DNA of 64,000 nt, from NCBI GenBank assembly GCA_038205115.1, contig JBBRCE010000013.1, positions 37,993 to 101,992 of the forward strand, written 5' to 3'. Below, in pieces: positions 1-9,195 of the stretch (the stretch's first letter is position 1; every line of letters begins with the position of its first letter). The notes beneath the pieces were generated by a model, which saw only the letters and a program-made list of their open reading frames with translations, had not been told where the DNA came from and searched no databases. The translations under genes and the position numbers were made by a program. The stretch comes from JBBRCE01 sp038205115. Its GTDB lineage: Bacteria; Planctomycetota; Planctomycetia; Pirellulales; JBBRCE01.

Positions 1-1207
1 CGAATGTGTCGCCCAGAACCGTGGCACTTTTCCAGCCGAGCCAATCTTCCAGCAGCGTGGCGTACACCTGGCGGAAGTCGGTGTGATGTTTGATGTCGCC
101 GTCGTCCAGATCGGTCAGACTGGGATGCTTGCCAACGATTCCAGCTTTGAGCGATGCGCCAGCCAGCATCATGGGCGCGGCCGCTCCGTGGTCGGTGCCG
201 CGGCTGGCGTTTTCTTTGACACGGCGGCCGAATTCGCTAAAGGTCACCACGACCACGCGCTGCTGATGACCGTGCTGCTTAATGTCTTCTATGAACGCCT
301 GAACCGCGCCGCTCAGTTGGCCGAGCAAGCCAGCATGATTGGTGGCCTGACCCGAATGCGTATCAAAGCCGTCTAGCGCCACGTAATACACGCGCGTTTT
401 CAGACTGGCATCGATCAACTGTGCCACGCTGCTGAGTTTTCGCGCAAAGGCCGTTGGCGGATACTTCACGTCGGTCTTGTACTTGCCAAGCGATTCGGAA
501 ATGCGCTGGCTGGAAGCCAGAGCCGACGTCATGCTCTGCTGCGCGAATCCAAGCAGTTCGTTACCGGCCGCGCGTGTTGTTCGATTCGCTTGCTGAACCG
601 CTGCGACAAATTTGCTGTCCTCGCCGCGGTCCAGACGAAAACGATCGACCGAATGAATCGACGCCGCATCGACATCGCGTGCCTCAAGCGCCAGTGGACG
701 ATTCTCGCTGCCCAGGTGCAGCGCCGGTAAATCGGAAGCTTTGTGAGCGGCTTGCATTTCGTCCAAGTATCGTCCGATCCAGCCCGTCGGACGTTTGCCT
801 GGCTTACGCTGGGCAGACTGCCAAATGTCCATCGACGAGAAGTGCGAGCGATCGGGGTTGGGATATCCCACGCCTTGCACGACGGCGAATTGATGATCTT
901 CCAGCAGTTTGGCAAAACCGATTAGTGCGGGGTGAAAGCCCAGGTAGTCGTCAATCTTGAGCACTTGACTGGCGGTTTGCGCAAGTGTGCCGCGACTGTG
1001 GTGATAAACATCGTCGGCGTAGGGCACAATGGTATTCAAGCCGTCGTTGCCGCCCGTGAGCTGCACGACGACAAGAATGTTTTCGGCCGGAGTCGCGGCA
1101 TTGCTCTCTGCTGCCTGCAACAAAAAGCGCGGGATGCCGGCGCTAAGCGAGATAACGGCCGATGCGCCCAAGGTATTGGCTAAAAACCGACGGCGAGAAT
1201 GCGACAT
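1..1207 (-). CDS. DUF1501 protein, 3' part cut by window edge
   Basis: About 402 residues are visible; the C-terminus lies beyond position 1. The protein starts MSHSRRRFLANTLG, a twin-arginine (Tat) signal with SRRRFL, and then has the DUF1501 hallmark QLTGGNDGLNTIVP. Later stretches such as VVVVTFSEFGRRVKENASRG and GTDHGAAAPMM match the sulfatase/alkaline-phosphatase-like core of the family. The start is the ATG whose complement lies at 1205-1207. It follows the DUF1800 gene on the same strand after 47 bases. DUF1800 and DUF1501 proteins are commonly encoded as a pair, so the two are probably co-transcribed and exported. The biochemical function of the family is not established; hydrolase activity is an inference from fold similarity. 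Confidence 0.9.
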   Translation of the reverse strand, partial: MSHSRRRFLANTLGASAVISLSAGIPRFLLQAAESNAATPAENILVVVQLTGGNDGLNTIVPYADDVYHHSRGTLAQTASQVLKIDDYLGFHPALIGFAKLLEDHQFAVVQGVGYPNPDRSHFSSMDIWQSAQRKPGKRPTGWIGRYLDEMQAAHKASDLPALHLGSENRPLALEARDVDAASIHSVDRFRLDRGEDSKFVAAVQQANRTTRAAGNELLGFAQQSMTSALASSQRISESLGKYKTDVKYPPTAFARKLSSVAQLIDASLKTRVYYVALDGFDTHSGQATNHAGLLGQLSGAVQAFIEDIKQHGHQQRVVVVTFSEFGRRVKENASRGTDHGAAAPMMLAGASLKAGIVGKHPSLTDLDDGDIKHHTDFRQVYATLLEDWLGWKSATVLGDTF

Positions 1208-1254
1208 GGCGGCACCCGAGTGAAAGTTTCGATTTTTGATCGCGATCAACAGCG

Positions 1255-2637
1255 TTAGTTCAACTGAAACTCCGGCAGCGTGCTCATGGCATGCAGCAGT
1301 TCGCCAAGCTGTCGATTGCGGTCGCCCGGCGCAGCAGCCAGGGCAATCAACTGAGCCCGCACCTCGCTGGGCAGCGGGGCGGCCAGCAGCAGTTCGGCCA
1401 GCGCGTCGACGAATTTTTCTGGCTGCTGCAGTTGATGGCGATCGGCCCAACCGGCCAATGTCCCACCACCGAACTTGCTCTGAGCATCGCGAATCACGTG
1501 CCGGACCAGGTTCGCGCGGCTGACGAGCGTTGACGAGTTGATCCAGGTGCGCCCTCCGTCCCAGCCCTTGACGCTGGGCGGAAAGAACAACGATTGGTTG
1601 GTTTCTCGCAGTGCCGCGGCCAAGGTTTGAAAGTTTGTGCCACCGTCGAGCGCGCGGAGCAGGCCGACGGCCAGTTCGACGGGCGAGCGGATTTTTCGTC
1701 CCACGGCATAGGGCGAGAAAAACAGTTGGCTGTGCAAGAGTCGCCGCACGGCATGCGAAATGACAAAATCGTTTTCGCGCAGTATCACGGCCAGCGGTTC
1801 GATCAGTGAGTCCGGCACGTCGGGGTCATCGGTCACGAAGAACCGTACGAGCTTGGCCGCGATGAACCGCGCCGCGGCCGGCTGCTTGACGACAATTTTG
1901 ATCGCATCGCCGCCGTCGAAGACGCCGCTCTTGCCGAGGATTGTTTTGCTGCCGAAATCGTGCTGTTGATCGTTGAAGCGAAACATGTTGCGGCTGACTT
2001 CCCAGCCGGTAAAGCATCGCGCCAATTCTTGGACGTCGCGTTCGGTGTAGTTGCCCACGCCAAGGCAAAAGAGCTCCATCAATTCGCGTGCGAAATTCTC
2101 GTTCGGATGCGCTTTGCGATTGGTCGCCGAATCCAAGTAGACCAACATCGCCGCATCGCGAGCGATGTCTTGCGTGAGTTGGCCAAACGGCCCCAAAGCG
2201 CCACGCCGCAACAGGTTGTTTTGATCGAGCATCATCCGCGTTTCGGTCACCTTATCCGCACCGCAGGCGAAGTGACCGTGCCAAAACAAGGTCAGCTTTT
2301 CCAGCAGCGGAAACGGCGTGCGAACCATGCGAAACAGCCAACTCGGCGCGAGCGATTCTGGCTGATTGTTCGACGTGGTTGATGCGGCCATATCATCCAT
2401 TTGCTGGTTGAATTCGCCGGAACTCTCGCCGCCTGCCAACAGCCGGTCCACGGCCTCCACGGGCGCGAGTTTCAGCGTGCGATCCAACTCTGCGAAGCTG
2501 GCGGCAAAGCCGGCCCGACGGTGCAAGTGCGCGGCCGCCGCGCGATTCCACGGCGCCGTTTCTGACGCCGCGAAGGGCGACCACGCCCAGGCAGGGTCGA
2601 CCTTTGTCAGCGACAATCGAGCAACGGAATCGGACAT
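1255..2637 (-). CDS. DUF1800 family protein
   Basis: 460 residues. Features typical of DUF1800 are the N-terminal HLHRRAGFAA stretch, LTLFWHGHFAC, NENFARELMELFCLGVGNYTE followed by CFTGWEV, and SPVELAVGLLRAL with PPSVKGWDGGRTWINSSTL near the C-terminus. The family is frequent in planctomycetes and other environmental bacteria and usually accompanies DUF1501, as here (next gene downstream). No clear signal peptide is visible, so export, if any, may depend on the Tat-targeted DUF1501 partner; that is inference. The ATG at 2637 gives the family's usual N-terminus. Enzymatic role unknown. Confidence 0.92.
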   Translation of the reverse strand: MSDSVARLSLTKVDPAWAWSPFAASETAPWNRAAAAHLHRRAGFAASFAELDRTLKLAPVEAVDRLLAGGESSGEFNQQMDDMAASTTSNNQPESLAPSWLFRMVRTPFPLLEKLTLFWHGHFACGADKVTETRMMLDQNNLLRRGALGPFGQLTQDIARDAAMLVYLDSATNRKAHPNENFARELMELFCLGVGNYTERDVQELARCFTGWEVSRNMFRFNDQQHDFGSKTILGKSGVFDGGDAIKIVVKQPAAARFIAAKLVRFFVTDDPDVPDSLIEPLAVILRENDFVISHAVRRLLHSQLFFSPYAVGRKIRSPVELAVGLLRALDGGTNFQTLAAALRETNQSLFFPPSVKGWDGGRTWINSSTLVSRANLVRHVIRDAQSKFGGGTLAGWADRHQLQQPEKFVDALAELLLAAPLPSEVRAQLIALAAAPGDRNRQLGELLHAMSTLPEFQLN

Positions 2638-2670
2638 GAGTTGAGTGCCTGTCGAAGTTGCGAGCCGAAG

Positions 2671-4470
2671 TTACTCATCGGCCATCTGCACGGCCAATTC
2701 CAACTTGAGCGAGGACGCATCGGCATGCAGTTGCAGTGTAGCTTGGTGCAGCCAAGTGAGGGCTGCCAGCAACAACTTGACTTCGCGCTCCGCCTGCGGT
2801 TTGTCGTGCCCTTTTTCGAGCATGTTTTGCGAAATCAATTGCGCTCGATTGTCTTTCAAGATGTCGTGTAAGATCCGCAGGTTGATGGCCGCACTGGTGT
2901 TGGGCCGCGAAGCGGAACTCGGTGGCTCGGCCGCTTTGCCCGCGCCTTCGACCAAATCCATCGCCAAGCCCCGTGTGCTGGAGAGAATGAACTTGTCTCC
3001 CACCAAACCTAACGAAGGCGTGAAGTTGTAATTGATGCGGCCCGATTTTTTGACCTTCTCGGCATCGTCCAACAGATACGTCGTCCCGACAACTTTGCCG
3101 TTGCCGACTTTTTCCGTTTCCGCCAGCAATTGCGGCGCGCCTTGCTGTGATCCCAGTACGTTGGTAAATCCCACCAGACTTTGAAAAGAGGCCTGCATGT
3201 GCGGCTGCATTTTTGCGGGATCTTTCAGGTGCATGACCAGCGCAACGCCCGGCAGCTTGATCAACGGTTCGGCCGTCGGGTTGGCAAAGGTCTGCCGCGC
3301 CGCAACAATTTCGATTTCCGGCGTCATCGCGCCGAGCACATCGCGTCCAAACTCTTGCCCCTGAAAGAAGCCGCCAAGATCGGTATCGGCCTTGGCCAGT
3401 TTCTGCTGAGTTTCGTCATCGAATAGTTCCGCGGCGGCTGCCCACATCTTGCCGAGGTCGCGATAGGCGGTGACTGATGCTAACGCATTTTTTGCCGCTG
3501 ACGGCGCGGGCGCTGTGCCTTGGCCGTTTGCGCCAAAGTAGTAATCGCGCGCGGGGCTGGACCAAGCGGCCTGACGAGGCGCGGTAATCTCGATTTTCGC
3601 CCGGTGTTTATCGATCGATAAATTTGCCGTGGCGTAGGGCGTTTTATCGAGCGTGCTGAGAATGCCGCCGACGAGCAACTCCGCCAGTGGGTTGTCTGCC
3701 TGGGACTTCCATTTGTGCTCTCTAATGGCCATTTCGCGCAGCGAGGCAACGGGAGTATACGCCCAGGCCAGCGCGGCGTCGTCGCCTGGCGATGTCTTGC
3801 GCGCCGCGATAAACGATGGTTCCGTAGCGAGCGAGTCGCCACCGTCCAAGTAGTGATCGATGACGACTTTTCCCAAATCCGTGTTGTTCGTAAGTAGTAA
3901 CCATGCACCCAGTGTTGCAAAGCGGCCTTGGTTGACTTTGTAGGCCGTGAGGCCTCGATACGGGTCGGGCGTGTAAGGGTCCGCTTCCCCTTTGTTAGCT
4001 GCATCGCCGCGTACGAGTTTCATGACGCCGTCGCGAACCTTGTCGCGGAGCGCTTCGTCGTGACACTTGGCCAACAGCACGGCGCCTTGCGTTTTCAAGT
4101 CGTAGCCAATCACCAATTCGTCGTCACTGCAACTCTCGATGGCCTTCCGCCAGTCCATGCCCAGGCTGCTTTCAACAATTCGCAACACGAACTGAAACCC
4201 CAGATATTCCGACGTTGACGTGGCCTGCTTGAACTCGTCCGTCGCTTCGATTTTTGCACGTAGCGGGTGTTCCAGTAAGGCCGACAATAAAAGTTTGGCG
4301 TGCGGAATTTCCAGATAGACCAGCGTACTTCCGGGCAGCAGTTCGGCAGCAGCCTGCGACGGCTTAGCTGGCGGCGCGGCCACCCGCGGCACCGCGTAGG
4401 CCGAGAGGCAAGTGGCCACGGTCGACGCGAGAACAATTACGTTCCAGAAAGCGCGATGCCAGAATCGCAT
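2671..4470 (-). CDS. Secreted DUF3352-like protein
   Basis: 599 residues with an N-terminal signal peptide (hydrophobic FWNVIVLASTVATCLSAYAV, cleavage near AYA-VP). The start of the mature part (LLPGSTLVYLEIPHAKLLLSALLEHPL) and repeated phrases about 200 residues apart resemble planctomycete proteins of the DUF3352 type, which are large exported proteins of unknown function. Residues 30-60 and 140-220 carry most of this similarity; I cannot identify catalytic residues. The stop lies 33 bases before the DUF1800 start on the same strand, so the three genes may form one transcription unit. Family assignment is by overall pattern only. Confidence 0.7.
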   Translation of the reverse strand: MRFWHRAFWNVIVLASTVATCLSAYAVPRVAAPPAKPSQAAAELLPGSTLVYLEIPHAKLLLSALLEHPLRAKIEATDEFKQATSTSEYLGFQFVLRIVESSLGMDWRKAIESCSDDELVIGYDLKTQGAVLLAKCHDEALRDKVRDGVMKLVRGDAANKGEADPYTPDPYRGLTAYKVNQGRFATLGAWLLLTNNTDLGKVVIDHYLDGGDSLATEPSFIAARKTSPGDDAALAWAYTPVASLREMAIREHKWKSQADNPLAELLVGGILSTLDKTPYATANLSIDKHRAKIEITAPRQAAWSSPARDYYFGANGQGTAPAPSAAKNALASVTAYRDLGKMWAAAAELFDDETQQKLAKADTDLGGFFQGQEFGRDVLGAMTPEIEIVAARQTFANPTAEPLIKLPGVALVMHLKDPAKMQPHMQASFQSLVGFTNVLGSQQGAPQLLAETEKVGNGKVVGTTYLLDDAEKVKKSGRINYNFTPSLGLVGDKFILSSTRGLAMDLVEGAGKAAEPPSSASRPNTSAAINLRILHDILKDNRAQLISQNMLEKGHDKPQAEREVKLLLAALTWLHQATLQLHADASSLKLELAVQMADE

Positions 4471-4593
4471 AAGTTCACCTGAGGCAAGCAGAATTGCCGA
4501 AGATCGAAACCACCCGGCCGCCGAAGAGACATTCGCCGGACAGAATGCAATCTTGGCTGGCCATCCAAAAAACCGGCGCTCGATAAGATTCGT

Positions 4594-4614
4594 CCGGGTA
4601 CGAGCAGTACCCGG
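4594..4614. repeat. Perfect 8-bp inverted repeat, 5-base spacer
   Basis: Arms CCGGGTAC and GTACCCGG separated by gagca. It lies in the 214-base gap between the DUF1559 stop and the start of the DUF3352-like gene, both on the minus strand. It could be a hairpin after the DUF1559 message or an operator for the next gene. On the minus strand a run of six T follows about 25 bases further on, which is too far for a standard intrinsic terminator. Confidence 0.5.
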
Positions 4615-4684
4615 CGCAGCGGCGGAGAGTTTCGCGATTTGGAGACAATCGACTTCAGATCAGAAATTTCGTAACGTCCACAGC

Positions 4685-5731
4685 CTATTGAATTTGGCTG
4701 AGATCGACATACTTCTTTTCTGGATCGCCAACGGGCTTGCCGTTGCTGTCATAGATCACGTTATAGGCATTTCGCAAGCTCAACAACAAATGCACGTGCG
4801 GATCGATATCGTAAGAGATCACATGCGTCGAAGCATCGCAGAACACCATGTTGAATGAATTCGAATGCGCGCTACCAAATGAGCTGGGATTATCGCCGGC
4901 CACGTCTTTGAGAGGCGCGAAACCGCCGCTGCGAGCATTATCTTGATCAAAACCAATGAATGCGGTGCCGTTGTCGTCGCCTGCAGCGCCGTCTTCATAA
5001 TGATTGGCCGCCAAAAACTTCTCGCCGATTAGATACGTTTGCGACAATCCACCGGCGATGTTTTTCACTTCGCTATGACGGAAGATCACGCCGTCGAAGA
5101 CGTCAGGGTGCCAATTGAAGGTGGTCGCCTGAGCCCAACTTGTGGGAAAATTCGTGCCTCCGCCGGCATCGCCGCCGACAGCCGAATGGACTTGTTGCGT
5201 GCCGTAGCACGCTGCGTAGTCTGTCCGCGACACTAAACTTTTCGGGTCACTGGACGTGGCTGGACGGTCGCAGTTGTAGCAACCGGTGCCGGAAGACGCC
5301 ACAGGGTAGCAGGCCGCTTTACGCCGAGTTGGGCAGTAATATACGGCAACCGCAGTCCGCTCACGCTTTTGAGTCGCTGCTTTTTTTGCAGCCGAATCGC
5401 GCACCATGCCTTTGTCCAGGTCGTGCAGCGCTTCGTTATCCAAGTAGGGCAACAATGAATAGCCCCAGCCGCCCGGCTGGCGACCGCCGTAACCCAAGTC
5501 GGCATCACCGGTCCAAGGATAACCCCAGCCGGCCGAAGGGAAGTAACCCCAGGCCTTTTGATGCGACTGAACCGCCACGCCAATATTATGCAGGTTCGTC
5601 TGACATTGGATGCGACGCGCAGACTCGCGCGCGCCACTTAATGCCGGCAGCAAAAGTCCCATCAAAATGGCAATGATGGTGATTACCACCAACAACTCAA
5701 CCAACGTAAAACCGTTCTTGCGACGTTTCAT
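4685..5731 (-). CDS. DUF1559 pseudopilin-like protein
   Basis: 348 residues from the chosen ATG at 5731. The N-terminus has the type IV prepilin methylation motif: basic MKRRKN, then GFTLVELLVVITIIAILMGL, then ALSGARESARRIQCQTNLHNIG, the standard DUF1559 (SBP_bac_10) start. The C-terminal half has the usual GGLSQTYLIGEKF and SAHSNSFNMVFCDAS segments. An in-frame extension of 15 residues upstream is Pro-rich and would displace the prepilin signal, so it was excluded. Such proteins are present in tens of copies in planctomycete genomes and are thought to be processed by prepilin peptidase; their substrates or structures are unknown. The gene is divergent from the cardiolipin synthase gene. Confidence 0.93.
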   Translation of the reverse strand: MKRRKNGFTLVELLVVITIIAILMGLLLPALSGARESARRIQCQTNLHNIGVAVQSHQKAWGYFPSAGWGYPWTGDADLGYGGRQPGGWGYSLLPYLDNEALHDLDKGMVRDSAAKKAATQKRERTAVAVYYCPTRRKAACYPVASSGTGCYNCDRPATSSDPKSLVSRTDYAACYGTQQVHSAVGGDAGGGTNFPTSWAQATTFNWHPDVFDGVIFRHSEVKNIAGGLSQTYLIGEKFLAANHYEDGAAGDDNGTAFIGFDQDNARSGGFAPLKDVAGDNPSSFGSAHSNSFNMVFCDASTHVISYDIDPHVHLLLSLRNAYNVIYDSNGKPVGDPEKKYVDLSQIQ

Positions 5732-5761
5732 AGGTGGCCACTCTGAATAGAGGACGGGCAC

Positions 5762-5783
5762 CGGCAGCGATGGCACGCTGCCG
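5762..5783. promoter_or_regulatory. Leader hairpin upstream of DUF1559 gene
   Basis: Perfect inverted repeat CGGCAGCG-N6-CGCTGCCG, about 30 bases upstream of the DUF1559 start codon. It would form an 8-bp GC-rich stem in the 5' leader of the transcript, or serve as a protein-binding site. No ribosome-binding site is sequestered by it directly. Confidence 0.4.
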
Positions 5784-5835
5784 ACCGACTTCGGACGTGA
5801 ACCTTATCGTATCACAATCCGCGAAAAAATGCATT

Positions 5836-5871
5836 GGTTTTTTCGTAAAGTGAGTTTTCGAGGTTTTTTCG
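5836..5871. repeat. Pair of GGTTTTTTCG direct repeats in divergent region
   Basis: GGTTTTTTCG occurs at 5836-5845 and 5862-5871, 26 bases apart, followed by TAAA and ATAAA respectively. They lie in the 315-base divergent spacer between the DUF1559 and cls genes, the only AT-rich patch there, so promoters for both genes probably sit here. Function as binding sites is speculative. Confidence 0.35.
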
Positions 5872-6046
5872 ATAAATGATTCTGCTGCCGTTGCGGGCGT
5901 TGTCCGCTCGAGTAGCCGTCAGCCAGCGACGTTTTGCAGTTTTCGCCGCGCCTCCCTACAATGCCGCTGACTCCGAGATCCGGGATGCCGTACCGGCCGC
6001 GCGTTTGTCTTTTGCAATTGAACCAAGCAACTTTCCTGCAAGCCCC

Positions 6047-7492
6047 ATGACCCACTGGTTGATCGAATTTTGGCCGCATCTGACTGCCTCGCTGGCGATC
6101 TTGCTTAGCCTGGGCTGCGCCGGGCATGCGGTGCTCTACAAAAAGGATGTCCGATCGACCATCGGCTGGGTGGGGATTGTTTGGCTGGCGCCAATCGTGG
6201 GTAGCGCGTTGTACTTGCTCTTTGGCATCAATCGAATTCGTCGCAAGGCGCACTTCTTGCGAAAAGCTAACGCGCCCGCCAAGAGCCGCGACTCGGCCGG
6301 AATTTCCACGACTTCGCCGCTCGGCGCTGCTGGAATTTCCGACAGCATGCTAACGCTGGAACATGTTGTAAATGGGATCACCGGCCGGCCGTTGCTGGCG
6401 GGCAATCGGGTGACCCCACTATTCGACGGCGACCAGGCGTATCCGGCCATGCTGGCGGCGATCGACACCGCGCAACAGACAATCTCGCTTTCGACCTACA
6501 TTTTCAACAACGATTCCACCGGCAAAATGTTTCTCGAGGCCTTGGAGCGCGCCGTTTTACGGGGAGTCGATGTCCGTGTGATCGTGGACGCAATCGGCGC
6601 ACGCTACACGTTTCCGTCGATCGTCGGCCCGCTGCGCCGGCGAGGCATCAAGGTGCAACGCTTTTTGCGTTCGATCATTCCCGGTTGGTTCGCGTACGCA
6701 AACCTGCGGAACCACCGCAAAATATTGGTCATTGATGGCAAATTTGGTTTCACCGGCGGCATGAACATTCGCGCCGGCGGATGGACACAGCAGGCCGGCA
6801 ATCATCCGTTGCACGACTTGCATTTCTCGATCGCCGGCCCCGTCGTGCAGCAACTGCAAGACGTTTTTGCCGACGATTGGCTGTTCTGCACGCGCGAAGA
6901 AATCGGCGGGCCGCAGTGGTTTCCGGAGATCGAAGCGATGGGCGAAACGCCGGCGCGCGGAATTTCCGACGGTCCAGACGAGGATCTCGGCAAACTGCGG
7001 ATGACCTATTGCGGGGCCATCGCCTGCGCCCAGCGATCCATTTCGATCTGCACGCCCTACTTCCTGCCCGATGAATCGCTGGTTTTAGCGCTCAACGTCG
7101 CGGCAATGCGCGGCGTGCAGGTGGACATCCTGTTGCCTGAGAATAACAATTTGGCGCTGGTGCAATGGGCGTCGGCGGCCATGCACTGGCAGTTGCTGCA
7201 ACACGGTTGCCGGATTTGGCTCTCGCCTGGTCCGTTCGACCACACAAAACTGCTGCTCGTCGATGGCCTGTGGACGCTGGTCGGCTCCGGCAACTGGGAC
7301 CCGCGCAGTTTACGATTGAATTTCGAATTCAATGTCGAGTGTTACGGTCCGGCGCTGGCCGAACCGCTGGAACAATGGTTCCGCGACAAATTAAGCCACG
7401 CCAACCCAGTGACATTGGCTAAGGTCGACGGCCGTTCGTTATGGGTCCGATTACGCGACGGCGTGGCACGGCTGTTGACGCCCTACTTGTGA
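6047..7492 (+). CDS. cls: Cardiolipin synthase (phospholipase D family)
   Basis: 481 residues from the ATG at 6047. The N-terminus has two membrane segments in a PLDc_N domain (LTASLAILLSLGCAGHAVLY and IGWVGIVWLAPIVGSALYLL). Two HKD motifs follow: HRKILVIDG with His about residue 223, and HTKLLLVDG with His about 399; each is followed by the expected Gly/Ser/Asn residues (GGMNIR and GSGNWDPRS). This is the full-length bacterial cardiolipin synthase layout, condensing two phosphatidylglycerols (or PG and another phospholipid) at the inner membrane. A 57-residue upstream in-frame extension lacks family features and was rejected. It converges with the second DUF1501 gene. Confidence 0.95.
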   Translation: MTHWLIEFWPHLTASLAILLSLGCAGHAVLYKKDVRSTIGWVGIVWLAPIVGSALYLLFGINRIRRKAHFLRKANAPAKSRDSAGISTTSPLGAAGISDSMLTLEHVVNGITGRPLLAGNRVTPLFDGDQAYPAMLAAIDTAQQTISLSTYIFNNDSTGKMFLEALERAVLRGVDVRVIVDAIGARYTFPSIVGPLRRRGIKVQRFLRSIIPGWFAYANLRNHRKILVIDGKFGFTGGMNIRAGGWTQQAGNHPLHDLHFSIAGPVVQQLQDVFADDWLFCTREEIGGPQWFPEIEAMGETPARGISDGPDEDLGKLRMTYCGAIACAQRSISICTPYFLPDESLVLALNVAAMRGVQVDILLPENNNLALVQWASAAMHWQLLQHGCRIWLSPGPFDHTKLLLVDGLWTLVGSGNWDPRSLRLNFEFNVECYGPALAEPLEQWFRDKLSHANPVTLAKVDGRSLWVRLRDGVARLLTPYL

Positions 7493-7546
7493 GCTGGCGC
7501 GAAGCTGTTGCAGCGTTCGGCGATGCCAGCGGCCGTTCGATTAAAA

Positions 7547-8983
7547 TTACGCGAGAATTTCTTTCACCACGTTTCCATAAACGTCGGTCAAGCGAAAATC
7601 GCGGCCGGCATAGCGGTACGTGAATTTCAAATGATCAAAGCCCAACAGATGCAAAATCGTGGCATGCAGATCGTGAACGTGCACCTTATTTTCGACCGCC
7701 TGAAAGCCAAATTCGTCCGTGGCGCCGTGAACGTAACCGCCTTTTACACCGCCGCCCGCCATCCACAGACTAAAGCCATGATGGTTATGATCGCGACCGT
7801 TCACTTTGCCGGCATTCGAACCGGGCGTCGGTAATTCAACCGTCGGCGTCCGGCCGAACTCGCCGCTGCAAATCACCAGAGTGTCGTCCAGCATGCCACG
7901 CTGTTTGAGATCGACGATCAACGCGCCCATTGCTTGATCGCACTCTTTTGCCAATCGGCGGTGGTTGACTTCGATGTCGTCATGGCTGTCCCAGGGTTGG
8001 CCTTGTCCGTGCCAGACTTGCACAAAACGCACGCCGCGTTCGACCAGGCGCCGCGCAATCAGAATTTGCCGCGCTTGCGTGCCAGGGCCGTAAAGATCGC
8101 GAATGGATTGCGGCTCGCGCGAGATATCGAAAGCCTCGGCCGCTTCGTGCTGCATCCGATACGCCAATTCAAACGATTGCACGCGGGCGTCCAACTGCGG
8201 ATCGGCCTGCTGCGCATGCGTGTGCTGGCCGTTGAGTTGCGAAAGCAGATCGAGTTGCCGTCGCTGCTCGATCTGCGACGTGGTCTTGCTCCGCACATGT
8301 TCGATCAGTTTTTCGATCTCGGTGTGCTTGGTATCAATGTACGTGCCCTGGAAGACGCCGGGCAAAAATCCGGCTTGCCAGTTTTGCGACTCTTGAATTG
8401 GATAGCCGCCAGGGCACATCGATATGAACGCCGGCAGGTTCTGATTTTCGGTCCCAAGTCCATAAGTGATCCACGAACCCATGCTGGGGCGGACCAAGCG
8501 CGGCTCGCCGCAATTCATCAGCAGCAGCGAGGGCTCATGATTCGGAACGTCGGCATGCATCGAGCGAATGACGCAGATATCGTCGATACTCTTGGCCACA
8601 TTCGCGAATAGCTCGCTGACTTCGATACCACTTTGCCCATGCTTACTGAACTTGAATGGCGAACCGAACGCCGCGCCGGTTTTACGTTCCGTTGGCAGGT
8701 TGGCAACCGGCAAAATTTGACCATGATACTTGGTTAACGCGGGTTTGGGATCGAAGGTGTCGACGTGCGAACAGCCGCCGTTAAGAAACAAGTGAATGAC
8801 ACGCTTGACCTTGGCGGGCAATGGCGGATCTTTCGACGCCAGCGGCGTGATCGACTTTTCGGCCGCCTGCAGCACACCAGCCTGCCCCATCAAGTCGGCC
8901 AGCGCGATGGCGCCAAACCCCATTCCGCAACGGCCGAGCATAGCGCGGCGATCGATCGTGGGCGAATCGAATGAATGTTTCAT
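7547..8983 (-). CDS. DUF1501 protein
   Basis: 478 residues from the ATG at 8983, which begins MKHSFDSPTIDRRAMLGRCG, a Tat-like signal (DRRAML) followed by a hydrophobic stretch GFGAIALADLMGQAG. Family landmarks are VIHLFLNGGCSHVDTFDPKP, the HADVPNHEPSLLLMNCGEPR region, PAFISMCPGGYPIQ, and the ICSEFGRTP / GRDHNHHGFSLWMAGGGVKGGY segment near the C-terminus. In planctomycetes this subtype usually sits beside a cytochrome/DUF1553 protein; here the upstream gene on the same strand is the large haem-binding dehydrogenase-like protein instead. An upstream in-frame extension to 9388 has no family similarity and was excluded. Function unproven. Confidence 0.93.
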   Translation of the reverse strand: MKHSFDSPTIDRRAMLGRCGMGFGAIALADLMGQAGVLQAAEKSITPLASKDPPLPAKVKRVIHLFLNGGCSHVDTFDPKPALTKYHGQILPVANLPTERKTGAAFGSPFKFSKHGQSGIEVSELFANVAKSIDDICVIRSMHADVPNHEPSLLLMNCGEPRLVRPSMGSWITYGLGTENQNLPAFISMCPGGYPIQESQNWQAGFLPGVFQGTYIDTKHTEIEKLIEHVRSKTTSQIEQRRQLDLLSQLNGQHTHAQQADPQLDARVQSFELAYRMQHEAAEAFDISREPQSIRDLYGPGTQARQILIARRLVERGVRFVQVWHGQGQPWDSHDDIEVNHRRLAKECDQAMGALIVDLKQRGMLDDTLVICSGEFGRTPTVELPTPGSNAGKVNGRDHNHHGFSLWMAGGGVKGGYVHGATDEFGFQAVENKVHVHDLHATILHLLGFDHLKFTYRYAGRDFRLTDVYGNVVKEILA

Positions 8984-9195
8984 CGGCGGGAACCAGGCGA
9001 GGGGGCGGAATGGGCGGGGGATGGCGGGGGGCCACCGTTCATTGTTCTGCGAACAGCAGCGGAATTCAAGCGGAAAACGCAGGCATTTCGAATTGCAAAA
9101 CAATGGCAACCAACTGGCGCGACCGTCGTGAACAGAAAACTGGGGTCCACCGCAATGGACGTGAAGAACAGCGAGGAAATTCAAAACAGTAGCGT

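Noticed and set aside
454..960. Open frame of 168 codons on the plus strand
   Set aside because: It is antisense to the DUF1501 gene and has Arg/Pro-rich composition with no family features; the high GC content creates many such frames.
5876..6046. Upstream start for cardiolipin synthase
   Set aside because: The extension is not conserved-looking and places non-hydrophobic sequence before the membrane domain; the ATG at 6047 gives the normal length.
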